Assembly: GCF_017642925.1 (NCBI RefSeq)
Contig: NZ_JAEPOL010000017.1
Location: 1-64,000, forward strand
DNA: 64,000 nucleotides
Reading direction: 5' to 3'
Origin: Maricaulis sp.
Lineage (GTDB): Bacteria; Pseudomonadota; Alphaproteobacteria; Caulobacterales; Maricaulaceae
The notes under the pieces were generated by a model. That model had not been told where the DNA came from and searched no databases. It was given only the letters and a program-made list of their open reading frames with translations. Of this stretch, positions 1 to 8,670 are shown piece after piece. Positions within the stretch are counted from its first letter, which is position 1. The number at the start of each line of letters is the position of its first letter. The translations under genes and the position numbers were made by a program.

Positions 1-514
1 CGTGGCCATCTGCGGGGACACCGGCACAAAGCTCGACCGGCCCGTGCCTGCAGGTTTCGAGACGGTCCCGCAAGGGATCCGGGTAAATCTCCGCGTGCGG
101 GATGCCTCGGGCATCACCACCAAAGCTTCAAATCGGACACGCGATGTCCGCCGTGCATCCCGCACCCCTCTCATCGCTCCAGGGCGCAAGCCCGTGGAGG
201 ATTTCGTGCTGGGGGCCTTTCCTCCCCATTTCATGGGGAGGGGGACCCGCGAAGCGGGGGAGGGGCGCCGCGCGAGCGGCGTTATGCTTGAGACAGGCTC
301 CACCGCCTCCCGGCGCTCCGCGCCGGCCCCTTCGACCCGCGGCTAACGCCGCGGCCCACTTCCCCACGAGGTGGGGAAGAAAGAGAGCGTGCCGCTTTCC
401 CCGCGCTTGTTCCGGAGACGGCGCGAAGCGGCGGCACGGACAAAAGCCTGCTTCCTTTCGCTCTGAGTCGCGTTAGGTCTGGTACGACCTGTTGCTGCCG
501 GAGATTGCCGACGC
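1..514. other. Gene-free left edge and leader of the permease gene
   Basis: I see no convincing gene here. An open frame from base 2 to 346 exists, but its second half runs through a palindromic intergenic element and its composition is not protein-like, so I do not call it. It could be the tail of a gene that begins left of the window. The rest is the upstream region of the permease gene at 515. Confidence 0.5.
221..380. repeat. Dispersed intergenic element, type A
   Basis: The element opens with a hairpin (CCTCCCC, short loop, GGGGAGG) and closes with a second one (TTCCCCACgaggtGGGGAA). Between them are GC-rich short palindromes of the form cgcgaagcg. Similar bracketed units occur at 28736-28895 and 30975-31140, always between genes, so I treat it as a dispersed non-coding repeat. 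Confidence 0.6.
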
Positions 515-2284
515 ATGAGCTATGACCAGATCTTCCTGTTTGTCCTGCTGGGCATTGTCTTCGCGATGTTGGTCTGGGGGCGGGTGCGCTATGATCTTGT
601 CGCTTTTGCGGGGCTGGTCATTGCGGTGATCGGCGGCGTGGTGCCCGTCGAGGATGCCTTTGCCGGCTTCGGACACGAGGCGGTGATCATCATCGCTCTG
701 GTGTTGATCGTATCGCGGGCGATGACTAATGCGGGCGCTGTCGAGCTTGTCGCGCGCTTCGTGCTGTCCTCGACCCGCTCCCTGCCATCCCATGTCGGCC
801 TGATCTCGGTCGTTGGCGCGGCGCTGTCGGCCATCATCAACAATGTCGCCGCGCTGGTCATGCTGATGTCGCTCGACATGGAGGCCGCGCGCAAGGCCAA
901 GCGCTCGGTCGCCCAGAGCCTGATGCCGCTCTCCTTCGCGACCATTCTGGGCGGTATGATCACCCTGATCGGTACGCCGCCGAACATCGTCGTGGCACAA
1001 TTCCGCGACCGGGCGCTGGGCGAGCCCTTCTCGATGTTCGATTTTTCGCCCGTCGGCCTGATCTGTGCCGTGGTCGGCATCGGCTTCGTCACCCTGGTTG
1101 GCTGGCGCCTGATTCCCAAGGGCGAAGCGCGCACCATGGCCGGGGAGGGTGCGGGCAGTGTCTTTGTTGCCGAGGCCGGGGTGAAGGCAGACTCGAAATC
1201 CATCGGCCAGACGCCGGCCGATCTCTATCCGCTCGCCGACAGTCATGATGTCACAATTCTCGGCCTGGTGCGGCGCGGCAAGCGTCTTGGCGGGTTCGCC
1301 GCCGGCGAGGAAATCCGCAAGAGCGATCATCTGGTTCTGGAAGGTGATCCGGCCTCGATCGAGGCCTTCATCGGGGCGGCCGAACTCAATCCGCCGGGCG
1401 CGGATGCGCATGAGGGGCTGACCGGCAAGTCGCTGGCGCTGATCGAGGCTATCGTGCCCCATGATGCCCGGGCGGTCGGACGGACCGCGACAGACCTGCG
1501 GCTGCTCTACCGCCGCGGCGTGACCTTGCTCGGGATTTCCCGCCAGGGCCGCCGTTTCCGACAGCGGGTCCGCAAACTGCCGATTCGGGCCGGCGATCTC
1601 GTCCTGCTACTCGGGCCGGAAAGCCGGGTGAACGATGCGGCCGAATGGCTGGGCGTGCTGCCGCTGGCGGAGCGCCGGCACAGCGTCGTCCAGCGCTCCA
1701 AGGCGCTGATGACGATCGGCATTTTCGTCGCGGCCGTCGCGGCTGCGGTGATGGGGCTCGTGCCGCTGGTCGTCGCGCTTGCGGCTGTGGTGATCCTCTA
1801 CGCCCTGCTGAATATCGTCGGGCCCAGCGAAGTCTATGAATCGGTGGAATGGCCGGTCCTGGTGCTGCTGGGTTCGCTGATCCCGCTGGGTCTTGCCCTG
1901 GAAGAGACAGGCGGCACCCAGCTCATTGCGCAGGGCATTCTCTCGCTGACAGGCACGCTGCCGGTCTGGGCGATCCTGGCGCTCCTCATGATGGTGACGA
2001 TGACGCTGTCCGACTTCCTCAACAATGTTGCCACCGCCCTGATCGCCGCGCCGGTCGGGCTGAACATTGCGCGGTCGCTGGAGGTCAATCCGGACGCCTT
2101 CCTGATGGGGGTTGCCGTGGCGGCCTCCTGTGCCTTCCTGACGCCCATCGGACACAAGAACAACACGATCATCATGGGGCCGGGCGGCTACCGGTTCGGC
2201 GATTACTGGCGCATGGGCCTGCCGCTGGAAATCCTGATCATTGCCGTGGGCGTGCCCGCCGTTCTGACCTTCTGGCCGCTCTGA
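515..2284 (+). CDS. SLC13/DASS-family permease with cytoplasmic RCK_C domains
   Basis: This is a 589-residue inner-membrane anion or carboxylate transporter of the SLC13/CitMHS type. Hydrophobic segments lie at both ends. The first half carries the family motif IGTPPNIVV (about residue 152), and the second half its counterpart TPIGHKNNT (about residue 545). The soluble middle (about 205-390) contains two TrkA-C/RCK_C-like regions, which are typical of the long form of the family. Substrate is not deducible; dicarboxylate, sulfate and arsenite are all possible for relatives. The start ATG at 515 is the first one giving a normal membrane N-terminus. The DUF4010 membrane gene follows 52 bases later on the same strand. 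Confidence 0.85.
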   Translation: MSYDQIFLFVLLGIVFAMLVWGRVRYDLVAFAGLVIAVIGGVVPVEDAFAGFGHEAVIIIALVLIVSRAMTNAGAVELVARFVLSSTRSLPSHVGLISVVGAALSAIINNVAALVMLMSLDMEAARKAKRSVAQSLMPLSFATILGGMITLIGTPPNIVVAQFRDRALGEPFSMFDFSPVGLICAVVGIGFVTLVGWRLIPKGEARTMAGEGAGSVFVAEAGVKADSKSIGQTPADLYPLADSHDVTILGLVRRGKRLGGFAAGEEIRKSDHLVLEGDPASIEAFIGAAELNPPGADAHEGLTGKSLALIEAIVPHDARAVGRTATDLRLLYRRGVTLLGISRQGRRFRQRVRKLPIRAGDLVLLLGPESRVNDAAEWLGVLPLAERRHSVVQRSKALMTIGIFVAAVAAAVMGLVPLVVALAAVVILYALLNIVGPSEVYESVEWPVLVLLGSLIPLGLALEETGGTQLIAQGILSLTGTLPVWAILALLMMVTMTLSDFLNNVATALIAAPVGLNIARSLEVNPDAFLMGVAVAASCAFLTPIGHKNNTIIMGPGGYRFGDYWRMGLPLEILIIAVGVPAVLTFWPL

Positions 2285-2336
2285 AGGATCTTCGCGAAAC
2301 GCTTGTCTTGCAAAACGATCCGGTCAAAATCGCGCG

Positions 2337-3611
2337 ATGGAACTGATCGAAACCGTCCAGCGGCTCGCCGCCGCTCTTGCCATCGGCATTCTCGTCGGTG
2401 TCGTGCGCGGCTGGCAGGAGCGCAAACATCGCGATGACGGGATACGCCGCGCCGGTGTGCGCACATTCGGCCTGGCCGGCCTGCTTGGCGGGCTGGCGGG
2501 GCATCTGTTCGCACTGACCGGTCCGGTGCTGCCTGCAGTGCTGCTGGCCCTGTTCGGCGGGGCGGTGATTGTCGTGCGGTTGCGCGAGGTCGAGATTGTC
2601 GAGGATTTCAGTCTGGCCGGGGTGACGGCGGCGCTGGCGGTCTTCGTGCTCGGAGCCATCGCCGTGTCCGGCGATATGGAGATCGCCGGGGCAGGGGCCG
2701 TGGCCGTGGCGAGCGTGCTGGCAGCTCGGCGCAGCGCTCATGCCTTCCTTGAAAAGCTCACCTGGCTGGAATTGCGGGCAGCCCTGGTGTTGCTGGCGAT
2801 GACGTTGATCGCCCTTCCTTTGCTGCCCAATCGTACCATCGATCCCTGGGATGCGCTGAACCCGTTCGAGCTCTGGCTCCTGACCGTGATGATCGCGCTG
2901 ATTTCCTGCACCGGCTATGCCGCGATCCGCATAGCGGGCCCCTCGCGGGGTATCGTGTTCGCCGGTGCAGCAGGCGGCCTGGCATCGTCGACCGCGACCA
3001 CGCTCTCCTTCGCCCGTTTCGCGGCCAAGGCGCCGGACAATGCCAGCCGTCTGGCGGCCGGCGCGATCATTGCCGGTGCGCTCTCGGCCGGCCGTGTGGC
3101 CATTATTGGCGGCGCGCTGGCACCGCAGCTGATCCGGCCGCTCGGTCTCGCCATGGCGCCTGTCGTGGTGATTTTCCTGGCGGCGGCCTGGCTGTTGATC
3201 CGGCGCAGCCAGGCAAATGGTCAGGCGCCGGGGCTGACCCTGGACAATCCGCTCGATCTGGCGGGGGTGCTCCGGTTCGGCGCCTTGCTGGGCGTCGTGA
3301 CCCTGACATCCCGCCTGCTGCTGGACTGGCTGGGAGCCGGAACGCTTTATCTCGTCGCGGCGGTCTCGGGAGTGGTGGATGTCGACGCCATAACCCTGTC
3401 GACGGCCCGGCTGGCCGGTGGCGAGGTGACTGCGGGCACCGCCGCGGCCGCCATTCTGCTCGCCGTGGCGGTCAATATGATCGTCAAGGCGGTGCTCGCG
3501 CTGGTGGCCGGCGGCCGCGGATACGGCATGCCACTCGCGGTTGTCACCGGCCTCGGCGTGCTGGGCGGGGCGGCCGGGCTGGCCCTGCAGCACTTGCTTC
3601 CCGTTGGCTGA
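2337..3611 (+). CDS. MgtC/SapB-type membrane protein with DUF4010 domain
   Basis: This 424-residue polytopic membrane protein has two recognisable parts. The N-terminal ~130 residues resemble MgtC/SapB (ALAIGILVGVVRGWQER near the start). The rest resembles DUF4010, with a conserved small-residue segment AGAAGGLASSTATTLSFA at about residue 210. I expect 11-12 membrane spans. MgtC-like proteins are linked to magnesium or stress adaptation in other bacteria, but the DUF4010 form has no established activity. The gene lies 52 bases behind the SLC13 permease and may be co-transcribed with it. Confidence 0.8.
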   Translation: MELIETVQRLAAALAIGILVGVVRGWQERKHRDDGIRRAGVRTFGLAGLLGGLAGHLFALTGPVLPAVLLALFGGAVIVVRLREVEIVEDFSLAGVTAALAVFVLGAIAVSGDMEIAGAGAVAVASVLAARRSAHAFLEKLTWLELRAALVLLAMTLIALPLLPNRTIDPWDALNPFELWLLTVMIALISCTGYAAIRIAGPSRGIVFAGAAGGLASSTATTLSFARFAAKAPDNASRLAAGAIIAGALSAGRVAIIGGALAPQLIRPLGLAMAPVVVIFLAAAWLLIRRSQANGQAPGLTLDNPLDLAGVLRFGALLGVVTLTSRLLLDWLGAGTLYLVAAVSGVVDVDAITLSTARLAGGEVTAGTAAAAILLAVAVNMIVKAVLALVAGGRGYGMPLAVVTGLGVLGGAAGLALQHLLPVG

Positions 3612-3693
3612 CGGACGCCGCCGATTTGCCGATTGCATCCGCCGCGGGGCGGGCGCATGATGAACCGCCGCCTTTGTTTTCAAGGACGTGCAC

Positions 3694-4518
3694 ATGAGTT
3701 CCGGAAAATCCCAGCAATACCCCGCCAAGGCCTACAAGGACGAAGATTTCATCAATGCGCCCGAAGGGCGCCCGGTGCGGATCCTGGCCGAATATCTTGA
3801 GCCGAAGGCCCGTTTTGCCGAATACAATGTGCAGGACACGATCCTGTTCTTCGGCTCGGCCCGGATCCACTCACGCGAGGAGGCCGAGGCCGAACTCGAC
3901 GCCCTGCGCAAGGCGGGAGACGACGAGACGCCGGCGCTGAACAAGCTCAAACTGTCAGAATACTATGAATCCACCCGCGAGCTCGCAGCACGCCTGACGC
4001 AATGGTCGAAGAGCCTGCGCGACAAGTCGGGACGGCGTTTCGTGATCTGCACGGGCGGCGGGCCGGGCATCATGGAGGCCGCCAATCGCGGGGCATCCGA
4101 AGCGCATGGCGACAATATCGGCCTGGGCATCTCGCTGCCCTTCGAACAGGGCAATAATCCCTGGGTGACGCATGCGCTCAGCTTCGAGTTCCACTACTTC
4201 TTCACGCGCAAATTCTGGTTTCTCTATCTCGCCAAGGCGCTGGTGCTGATGCCCGGCGGTTTCGGCACGATGGACGAGTTGTTCGAGACGCTGACCCTCC
4301 TACAGACCGGCAAGATCAAGAAGCGGGTGCCGGTGGTGCTGTTCGGCACGGAATACTGGGACAAGGTGATGAACCTGGAAACCATGGTCGAATTCGGCAC
4401 GATCGACGCGAAGGATCTGGACCTGATCTACCGCACCGACTCCGTCGACGATGCCTTCGCCTACATCACCCGGGAGCTGGCCGAACACGCCCTGCCGCAT
4501 CCGGGCGGGCGGTTGTAG
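3694..4518 (+). CDS. LOG-family protein (phosphoribohydrolase-like)
   Basis: The 274-residue product belongs to the LOG/lysine-decarboxylase-like family. It has both nucleotide-binding signatures: GGGPGIMEAANRGA (about 117) and PGGFGTMDELFE (about 189). Family members studied elsewhere hydrolyse nucleoside 5'-monophosphates to base and ribose 5-phosphate, releasing cytokinins in plants and some bacteria. This longer form (over 250 residues) is widespread and its natural substrate is uncertain. I use the ATG at 3694 because AAGGA at 3682-3686 is well spaced for it and too close to the GTG at 3688. Confidence 0.85.
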   Translation: MSSGKSQQYPAKAYKDEDFINAPEGRPVRILAEYLEPKARFAEYNVQDTILFFGSARIHSREEAEAELDALRKAGDDETPALNKLKLSEYYESTRELAARLTQWSKSLRDKSGRRFVICTGGGPGIMEAANRGASEAHGDNIGLGISLPFEQGNNPWVTHALSFEFHYFFTRKFWFLYLAKALVLMPGGFGTMDELFETLTLLQTGKIKKRVPVVLFGTEYWDKVMNLETMVEFGTIDAKDLDLIYRTDSVDDAFAYITRELAEHALPHPGGRL

Positions 4519-4603
4519 GCCGGGGTAGCCGGGCGCGGGCAGGCGGCATCACAATTTTTGTTTCCCCCTTGCCAAGTGCGGCGATTTGAATCACGTTGGT
4601 CAT

Positions 4604-4618
4604 GTGAACAATGTTCAC
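4604..4618. promoter_or_regulatory. 15-bp palindrome ahead of the diiron gene
   Basis: GTGAACAATGTTCAC is a perfect inverted repeat (arms GTGAACA and TGTTCAC around one base) ending 40 bases before the diiron-protein start. The form resembles TetR-family operators. A -10-like GATAAT lies just downstream at 4624-4629. No TetR gene is adjacent, so the cognate regulator is unknown. Confidence 0.55.
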
Positions 4619-4658
4619 TAAAGATAATGATTGGTCGCACCTGGGGAGGTAACGCGCC

Positions 4659-5747
4659 ATGGGAACGCTCCGCGAGCTGTATCCGATGCCGGAAATCGAC
4701 AAGCACTGGTCGGTTCCGCAGCAATTCGACGCCACGTTCGACTTCGAATACGACGAAGGCCGCACGACGCTCATGCACCTGTACCAGAAGGGCAAGGACA
4801 TGCAGTGGGATGCGGTCAACCGCATCGACTGGACGCAGGAACTCGACTTCGAAAATCCGATGCAGCTGCCCGATGAAGGCGTCGCGCTGCACGGCTCCCC
4901 GATGTGGGAGAAGATGACGAAGAAGGAGAAGATCGAGTTCCGCCGTCATGCCCAGGCCTGGAACATCTCCCAGTTCATGCAGGGCGAGCAGGCGGCCTTG
5001 ATCTGCGCGGCGAAGATCGTCGAGTCGGTGCCGGATCTGGACGCGAAATTCTACGCCGCGACCCAGGTGATGGACGAGGCGCGCCATGTCGAGGCCTACA
5101 AGAAGCTGATGCAGAAATTCGGCGTCGCCTATCCGATGACCGAACCGCTGCGCCAGCTCGTCGACGAAGCGCTGCGCGACAGCCGCTGGGACTTCACCTA
5201 TCTGGCCATGCAGGTCGTGATCGAGGGGCTGGCACTCGCCGCCTTCGGCACGATCCGCGATCTCGCCCAGAACCCGCTGGCACGCATGGTCAACGCCTAT
5301 GTGATGGAAGACGAGGCCCGTCACGTCGCCTTCGGCCGTCTCTCCCTGCGCGACTATTATCCGCAGCTCACCCAGGCCGAGCGCGACGAGCGCGAGGAAT
5401 TCCTGGTCGAGGCCTGCTATCACATGCGCGACCGGTTCGAGGCGCGTGAAGTCTACGAGACGCTCGGCCTGCCGGTCGAGGAGTGCGTCGCCTGGGCGGC
5501 CCAGTCGGAAATCCAGAAACTGTTCAAGACGATGCTGTTCCAGCGCATCGTCCCGGTGGTGAAGGATATCGGCCTGTGGGGCCCGAAGATCCGCAAGGCC
5601 TACGAGGATATGGGCGTGCTGCACTATGCCGACCAGGATCTCGACACGCTGGCCAAGCAGGACGAAGCCATCGCCAAGGATCTCGACACCCGTCACCAGG
5701 ACGTGCGCACGGCCTATGTGAAGGCGGTTGCCGGCGCTGCCGAATAA
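4659..5747 (+). CDS. Ferritin-like diiron protein (R2/AurF-like superfamily)
   Basis: The 362-residue protein has a complete diiron ligand set for the ferritin-like four-helix fold. Glu110 (in QGEQAA), Glu140 and His143 (MDEARH), Glu190 (VIEGLAL), and Glu219 and His222 (EDEARH) are arranged as E, ExxH, E, ExxH. That pattern is seen in ribonucleotide-reductase R2-like and AurF-like oxygenases or oxidases. It is too long for a ferritin or rubrerythrin and has no R2 C-terminal tail that I can recognise. The substrate is unknown. A 15-bp palindrome at 4604-4618 suggests repression, and a strong hairpin terminator at 5802-5828 closes the unit, so the gene is probably monocistronic. Confidence 0.75.
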   Translation: MGTLRELYPMPEIDKHWSVPQQFDATFDFEYDEGRTTLMHLYQKGKDMQWDAVNRIDWTQELDFENPMQLPDEGVALHGSPMWEKMTKKEKIEFRRHAQAWNISQFMQGEQAALICAAKIVESVPDLDAKFYAATQVMDEARHVEAYKKLMQKFGVAYPMTEPLRQLVDEALRDSRWDFTYLAMQVVIEGLALAAFGTIRDLAQNPLARMVNAYVMEDEARHVAFGRLSLRDYYPQLTQAERDEREEFLVEACYHMRDRFEAREVYETLGLPVEECVAWAAQSEIQKLFKTMLFQRIVPVVKDIGLWGPKIRKAYEDMGVLHYADQDLDTLAKQDEAIAKDLDTRHQDVRTAYVKAVAGAAE

Positions 5748-5801
5748 AGCCTGACGCCATATTGCCGGAGGCACTCGCCTGCTTCCGGCGCGGCGCGCCT
5801 G

Positions 5802-5828
5802 AAGGGACCCCGTCGCGGGTCCCTTTTT
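5802..5828 (+). terminator. Rho-independent terminator of the diiron gene
   Basis: The stem AAGGGACCC / GGGTCCCTT closes on a six-base loop (CGTCGC) and is followed by a short T-run. It lies 55 bases after the diiron-protein stop codon. Confidence 0.8.
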
Positions 5829-5888
5829 CGTGAGCGCTCTGGTGTGGCCTGAACCGCTGTCCTACATGCGCAGCGAGGAGGAGCCGCT

Positions 5889-6407
5889 ATGTCTTTAAAA
5901 CTTCGTCCGGCGACGCCGGAAGACATCCCTGTCCTGCAGCATTGGGACAGCCAGCCGCACGTCATTGCAGCGACCGGGAGCGATGCCCCGCCGGACTGGG
6001 CCGAAGATATCGGCCTTTCGGGCCCGGCCTTCCGGACGCTGATCGGCGAGCACGGCGGCCGGCCGGTCGGTGTCGTGCAGATTATCGATCCGGCCGAGGA
6101 ACCGACCCACTACTGGGGCGATTGCGAGCCCGATCAGCGGGCGATCGATATCTGGATCGGCGAGCCTGACTGCCTGGGGCAGGGGCTGGGCACGCAGATG
6201 ATGACGCTGGCGATCGAACGCTGTTTTGCCGCGCCCGAGGTTACCGCGATCCTGATCGATCCGCTCGCGACGAATACCGACGCCCAGCGTTTCTACCGGC
6301 GACTGGGGTTCGAGGTGGTCGGACCGCGCCGTTTCGGCGATGACAACTGCACGGTGATGCGCTTGACGCGCGCTGGTTGGGTGGGGCGGGCGTTGTCGGG
6401 TCAGTGA
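5889..6407 (+). CDS. GNAT-family N-acetyltransferase (AAC(6')-like)
   Basis: This 172-residue protein has the GNAT acetyl-CoA pyrophosphate loop as GQGLGTQMM (about residue 97) and the closing FYRRLGFEVVG segment (about 137). The N-terminus and the segment IDIWIGEPDCLGQG resemble the acetyltransferase_8/AacA-like subgroup, which includes aminoglycoside 6'-acetyltransferases and siderophore acetylases. The substrate cannot be told from sequence. GAGGAGGAG just before the ATG is a strong ribosome-binding site. The gene converges with the histidine kinase gene and the coding ends overlap by 7 bases. Confidence 0.75.
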   Translation: MSLKLRPATPEDIPVLQHWDSQPHVIAATGSDAPPDWAEDIGLSGPAFRTLIGEHGGRPVGVVQIIDPAEEPTHYWGDCEPDQRAIDIWIGEPDCLGQGLGTQMMTLAIERCFAAPEVTAILIDPLATNTDAQRFYRRLGFEVVGPRRFGDDNCTVMRLTRAGWVGRALSGQ

Positions 6408-8503
6408 CCCGGATCCGTCGCCAACGGTAGTGCCGACAGATCGATATCGAAACGGGCCGTACTGCCGGTTGGGTTCCGGTCGAACGCGAAGTGACCGTTC
6501 AGTGAGCGGGCGCGCAGGCGGCAATTGTCCAGACCGTGTCCGCCATCGCTCCGCGGCAGGGCGTCTTGCGGCTTGGCGGTGCCGTTGTCGGCGATGAGGG
6601 CCGACAGTCGTCCGTCGCCGAGTGTCGTCCGGATCGTCACCGCGCTCCCGCCGGAATGCCTGAGGGCATTGCTGACACTTTCACGGAACAATGCAAGCAG
6701 GTGCCGGTAGACCGCGTAGTCGAGCGGATGCCCGGCCTCGGCAATATCGTCCGGAGGCCAGTCCAGTTTGAAACCGGCAGCCTCGCAGCGGGAGCGGGAC
6801 TCTTCCCGCAGATCGGCCATCAGGTCAGCCAGCTCCCGCGGCTTCCCGGCGAGGCCCGTGACGATGGTGCGGATATCGGCCATGGCTTCACGAACGTCCT
6901 GGCGCATGCCGTCGGTGTCGGAACGGTGCAGGCTGATCATCAGCCGACCGCTGACATCGTCGTGCAGGTCGCGGGCGATGCGATGCCGCTCCTCGGTCAC
7001 GCCGGCCAGGTAGGCATCACGCGTTGCGATGAGGCGCTCAGTCATGCGTATGAGCGCAGCTGCCGTGTCGAGGTCGCCCGTCACAAACGGGCGGCGCCCG
7101 CCATCGGCGTGGCGGCACAGGAGCGCCGGGGCGCCACCCAGCGAGGGCAGGCGAAGGATTGTCCCGTTCTGTCCGATCGCCGGGACCGGAACGGCAGCCG
7201 GGTCAGTCTCGATCTCCAGCGGCTGGAAACTCGCTTCGACGGCAGCGCGCCAGCTTTCCGATCTCTGTTGATCATTGGCGGCGAAGACAAGATCGGCGGC
7301 CCGCGACAGGGCATGCTGAACCACGGCGAGCCGCCGGCGCTCCTGACGCCGCGCCAGCCATTCCCGCAGCGGAAAATAGACCAGGGCAGCCCCGGCGAAG
7401 GCAAGACCGAGCGCGACTTCCTGCTGCCGCGTCACGAAGGTAAGCAAGGCGATGTCGACCAGCAGGATCGCTGCAAGGAAGGCAACCGACAGCACGATAT
7501 TTCTCACCCAGCCGTCAAGCGACAGAAGGCTGGTCCGCACGATCGCTGTGCCGATCCCGCAATAGATCAATACGAAGAGGGGGAAGGCGGCGTCTTCGTC
7601 GAGGCTGGCCTTCACAAGGCCCAAGACGGGCAGCAGAACCATGAGGGCGTACAGAGCAATGCCCAGAAGAATGCTGGCCAGAAGCATGATCAGGGACGGC
7701 CGGATGACGGGATCCCTGCGGCCGAGCCAGAACTGGATGCCGACAAGAGCCAGCAGCACCAGATACTCCACCATCTGGACAGAGTACGAGATGCGGGCAT
7801 CGATGAAATGTCCGAGCAGAACGCAGGCCAGCGCAGCGATACCGCTTGCTGCCGCCGCCGCGACAGCCGTGCGCGGGGTGAGCAGGGGTTTCGGGAAAAG
7901 CAGGAAGACAAAGACGAATGCGAGCCCGAAGCCGTGCAGCACGATACCGTTGAGCAGGCTCGTGGCGACGGAAAGCTCGGGCCATGTCATTATGCCGAAC
8001 TTCAGGGACAGGCGGTATGTCAGCTCCGACGCAAGCAGCAAGCACCCCACAACGGCATAGCTGAGGGCGGCCGGGAGCTGCGGCCGGGAGGCCCAGACGG
8101 CAAGCCCGAACAGACCGCCAAGGAGGGCGCTGGCGAGACCCATCCAGTCACTGGCATCGAGCTCGTCCAGCCGGATGGAGCGAGGGCGGACTTCACGATC
8201 ATGCGGCGTGCCGGACAGGTCGGAGAAGCTTGCCGACGTGGTCAGGCCGGCGCGCAGATGCGCCGCCAGCTGCTGACGCTGCAGGGACGCGAGCGCAGGG
8301 TCCGATGCCAGTTGTCCGGCAGGGATCACCAGTCGCTCACCGGAAATCCCGCTGAACAACACGGGTGCATCGATGGCCAGATCGTAAGGTTCGCCGTCAA
8401 TGGTGAGCACGATGCCGTCATGGTTGCCGGCGGGCTCGGCTGTGAGATTTGCGCTGCCAAGCGACAGCATGAACCAGACGAAGCCCAGCACGCCGAGCAC
8501 CAT
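6401..8503 (-). CDS. NarL-type membrane sensor histidine kinase (orphan)
   Basis: The 700-residue kinase has an N-terminal membrane anchor, a periplasmic segment (about 20-150), a block of about seven hydrophobic spans (about 155-400), and a cytoplasmic GAF-like stretch. A HisKA_3 dimerisation domain (EERHRIARDLHDDVSG, phospho-acceptor His524) and an HATPase_c domain (N-box RESVSNALRHS near 610; GGHGLDNCRLRARSLNG near 660) follow. This is the NarX/DesK kinase class, which normally pairs with a LuxR-type response regulator. No response regulator lies next to it, so partner and signal are unknown. The reading frame stays open upstream of the chosen ATG without another start codon. Confidence 0.85.
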   Translation of the reverse strand: MVLGVLGFVWFMLSLGSANLTAEPAGNHDGIVLTIDGEPYDLAIDAPVLFSGISGERLVIPAGQLASDPALASLQRQQLAAHLRAGLTTSASFSDLSGTPHDREVRPRSIRLDELDASDWMGLASALLGGLFGLAVWASRPQLPAALSYAVVGCLLLASELTYRLSLKFGIMTWPELSVATSLLNGIVLHGFGLAFVFVFLLFPKPLLTPRTAVAAAAASGIAALACVLLGHFIDARISYSVQMVEYLVLLALVGIQFWLGRRDPVIRPSLIMLLASILLGIALYALMVLLPVLGLVKASLDEDAAFPLFVLIYCGIGTAIVRTSLLSLDGWVRNIVLSVAFLAAILLVDIALLTFVTRQQEVALGLAFAGAALVYFPLREWLARRQERRRLAVVQHALSRAADLVFAANDQQRSESWRAAVEASFQPLEIETDPAAVPVPAIGQNGTILRLPSLGGAPALLCRHADGGRRPFVTGDLDTAAALIRMTERLIATRDAYLAGVTEERHRIARDLHDDVSGRLMISLHRSDTDGMRQDVREAMADIRTIVTGLAGKPRELADLMADLREESRSRCEAAGFKLDWPPDDIAEAGHPLDYAVYRHLLALFRESVSNALRHSGGSAVTIRTTLGDGRLSALIADNGTAKPQDALPRSDGGHGLDNCRLRARSLNGHFAFDRNPTGSTARFDIDLSALPLATDPGH

Positions 8504-8670
8504 CGCGGCGGCGGCAAGCCGTGCGATGGTGTGGGGAGCATGATAGGGCCGTCGGGCTGCGCCGGTTGGCGTTGAAGTCTCTATGGTCTTGCCGGCTTCA
8601 TTGCCGCCCCCGATTCCCCGTCGATGTGGAGATTACTCCACCCGGCAGGATTACGCAGCGCAAAACCGGC

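Noticed and set aside
2-346. Open frame at the left edge that could be the end of a gene
   Set aside because: The second half crosses a palindromic intergenic element and the translation has no domain-like pattern. It might be a gene tail cut by the window, but nothing supports it.
6536-8575. 679-codon open frame antisense to the histidine kinase
   Set aside because: The kinase on the other strand has all its motifs; the antisense frame is rich in Gln, Gly, Arg and Asp with no domains.
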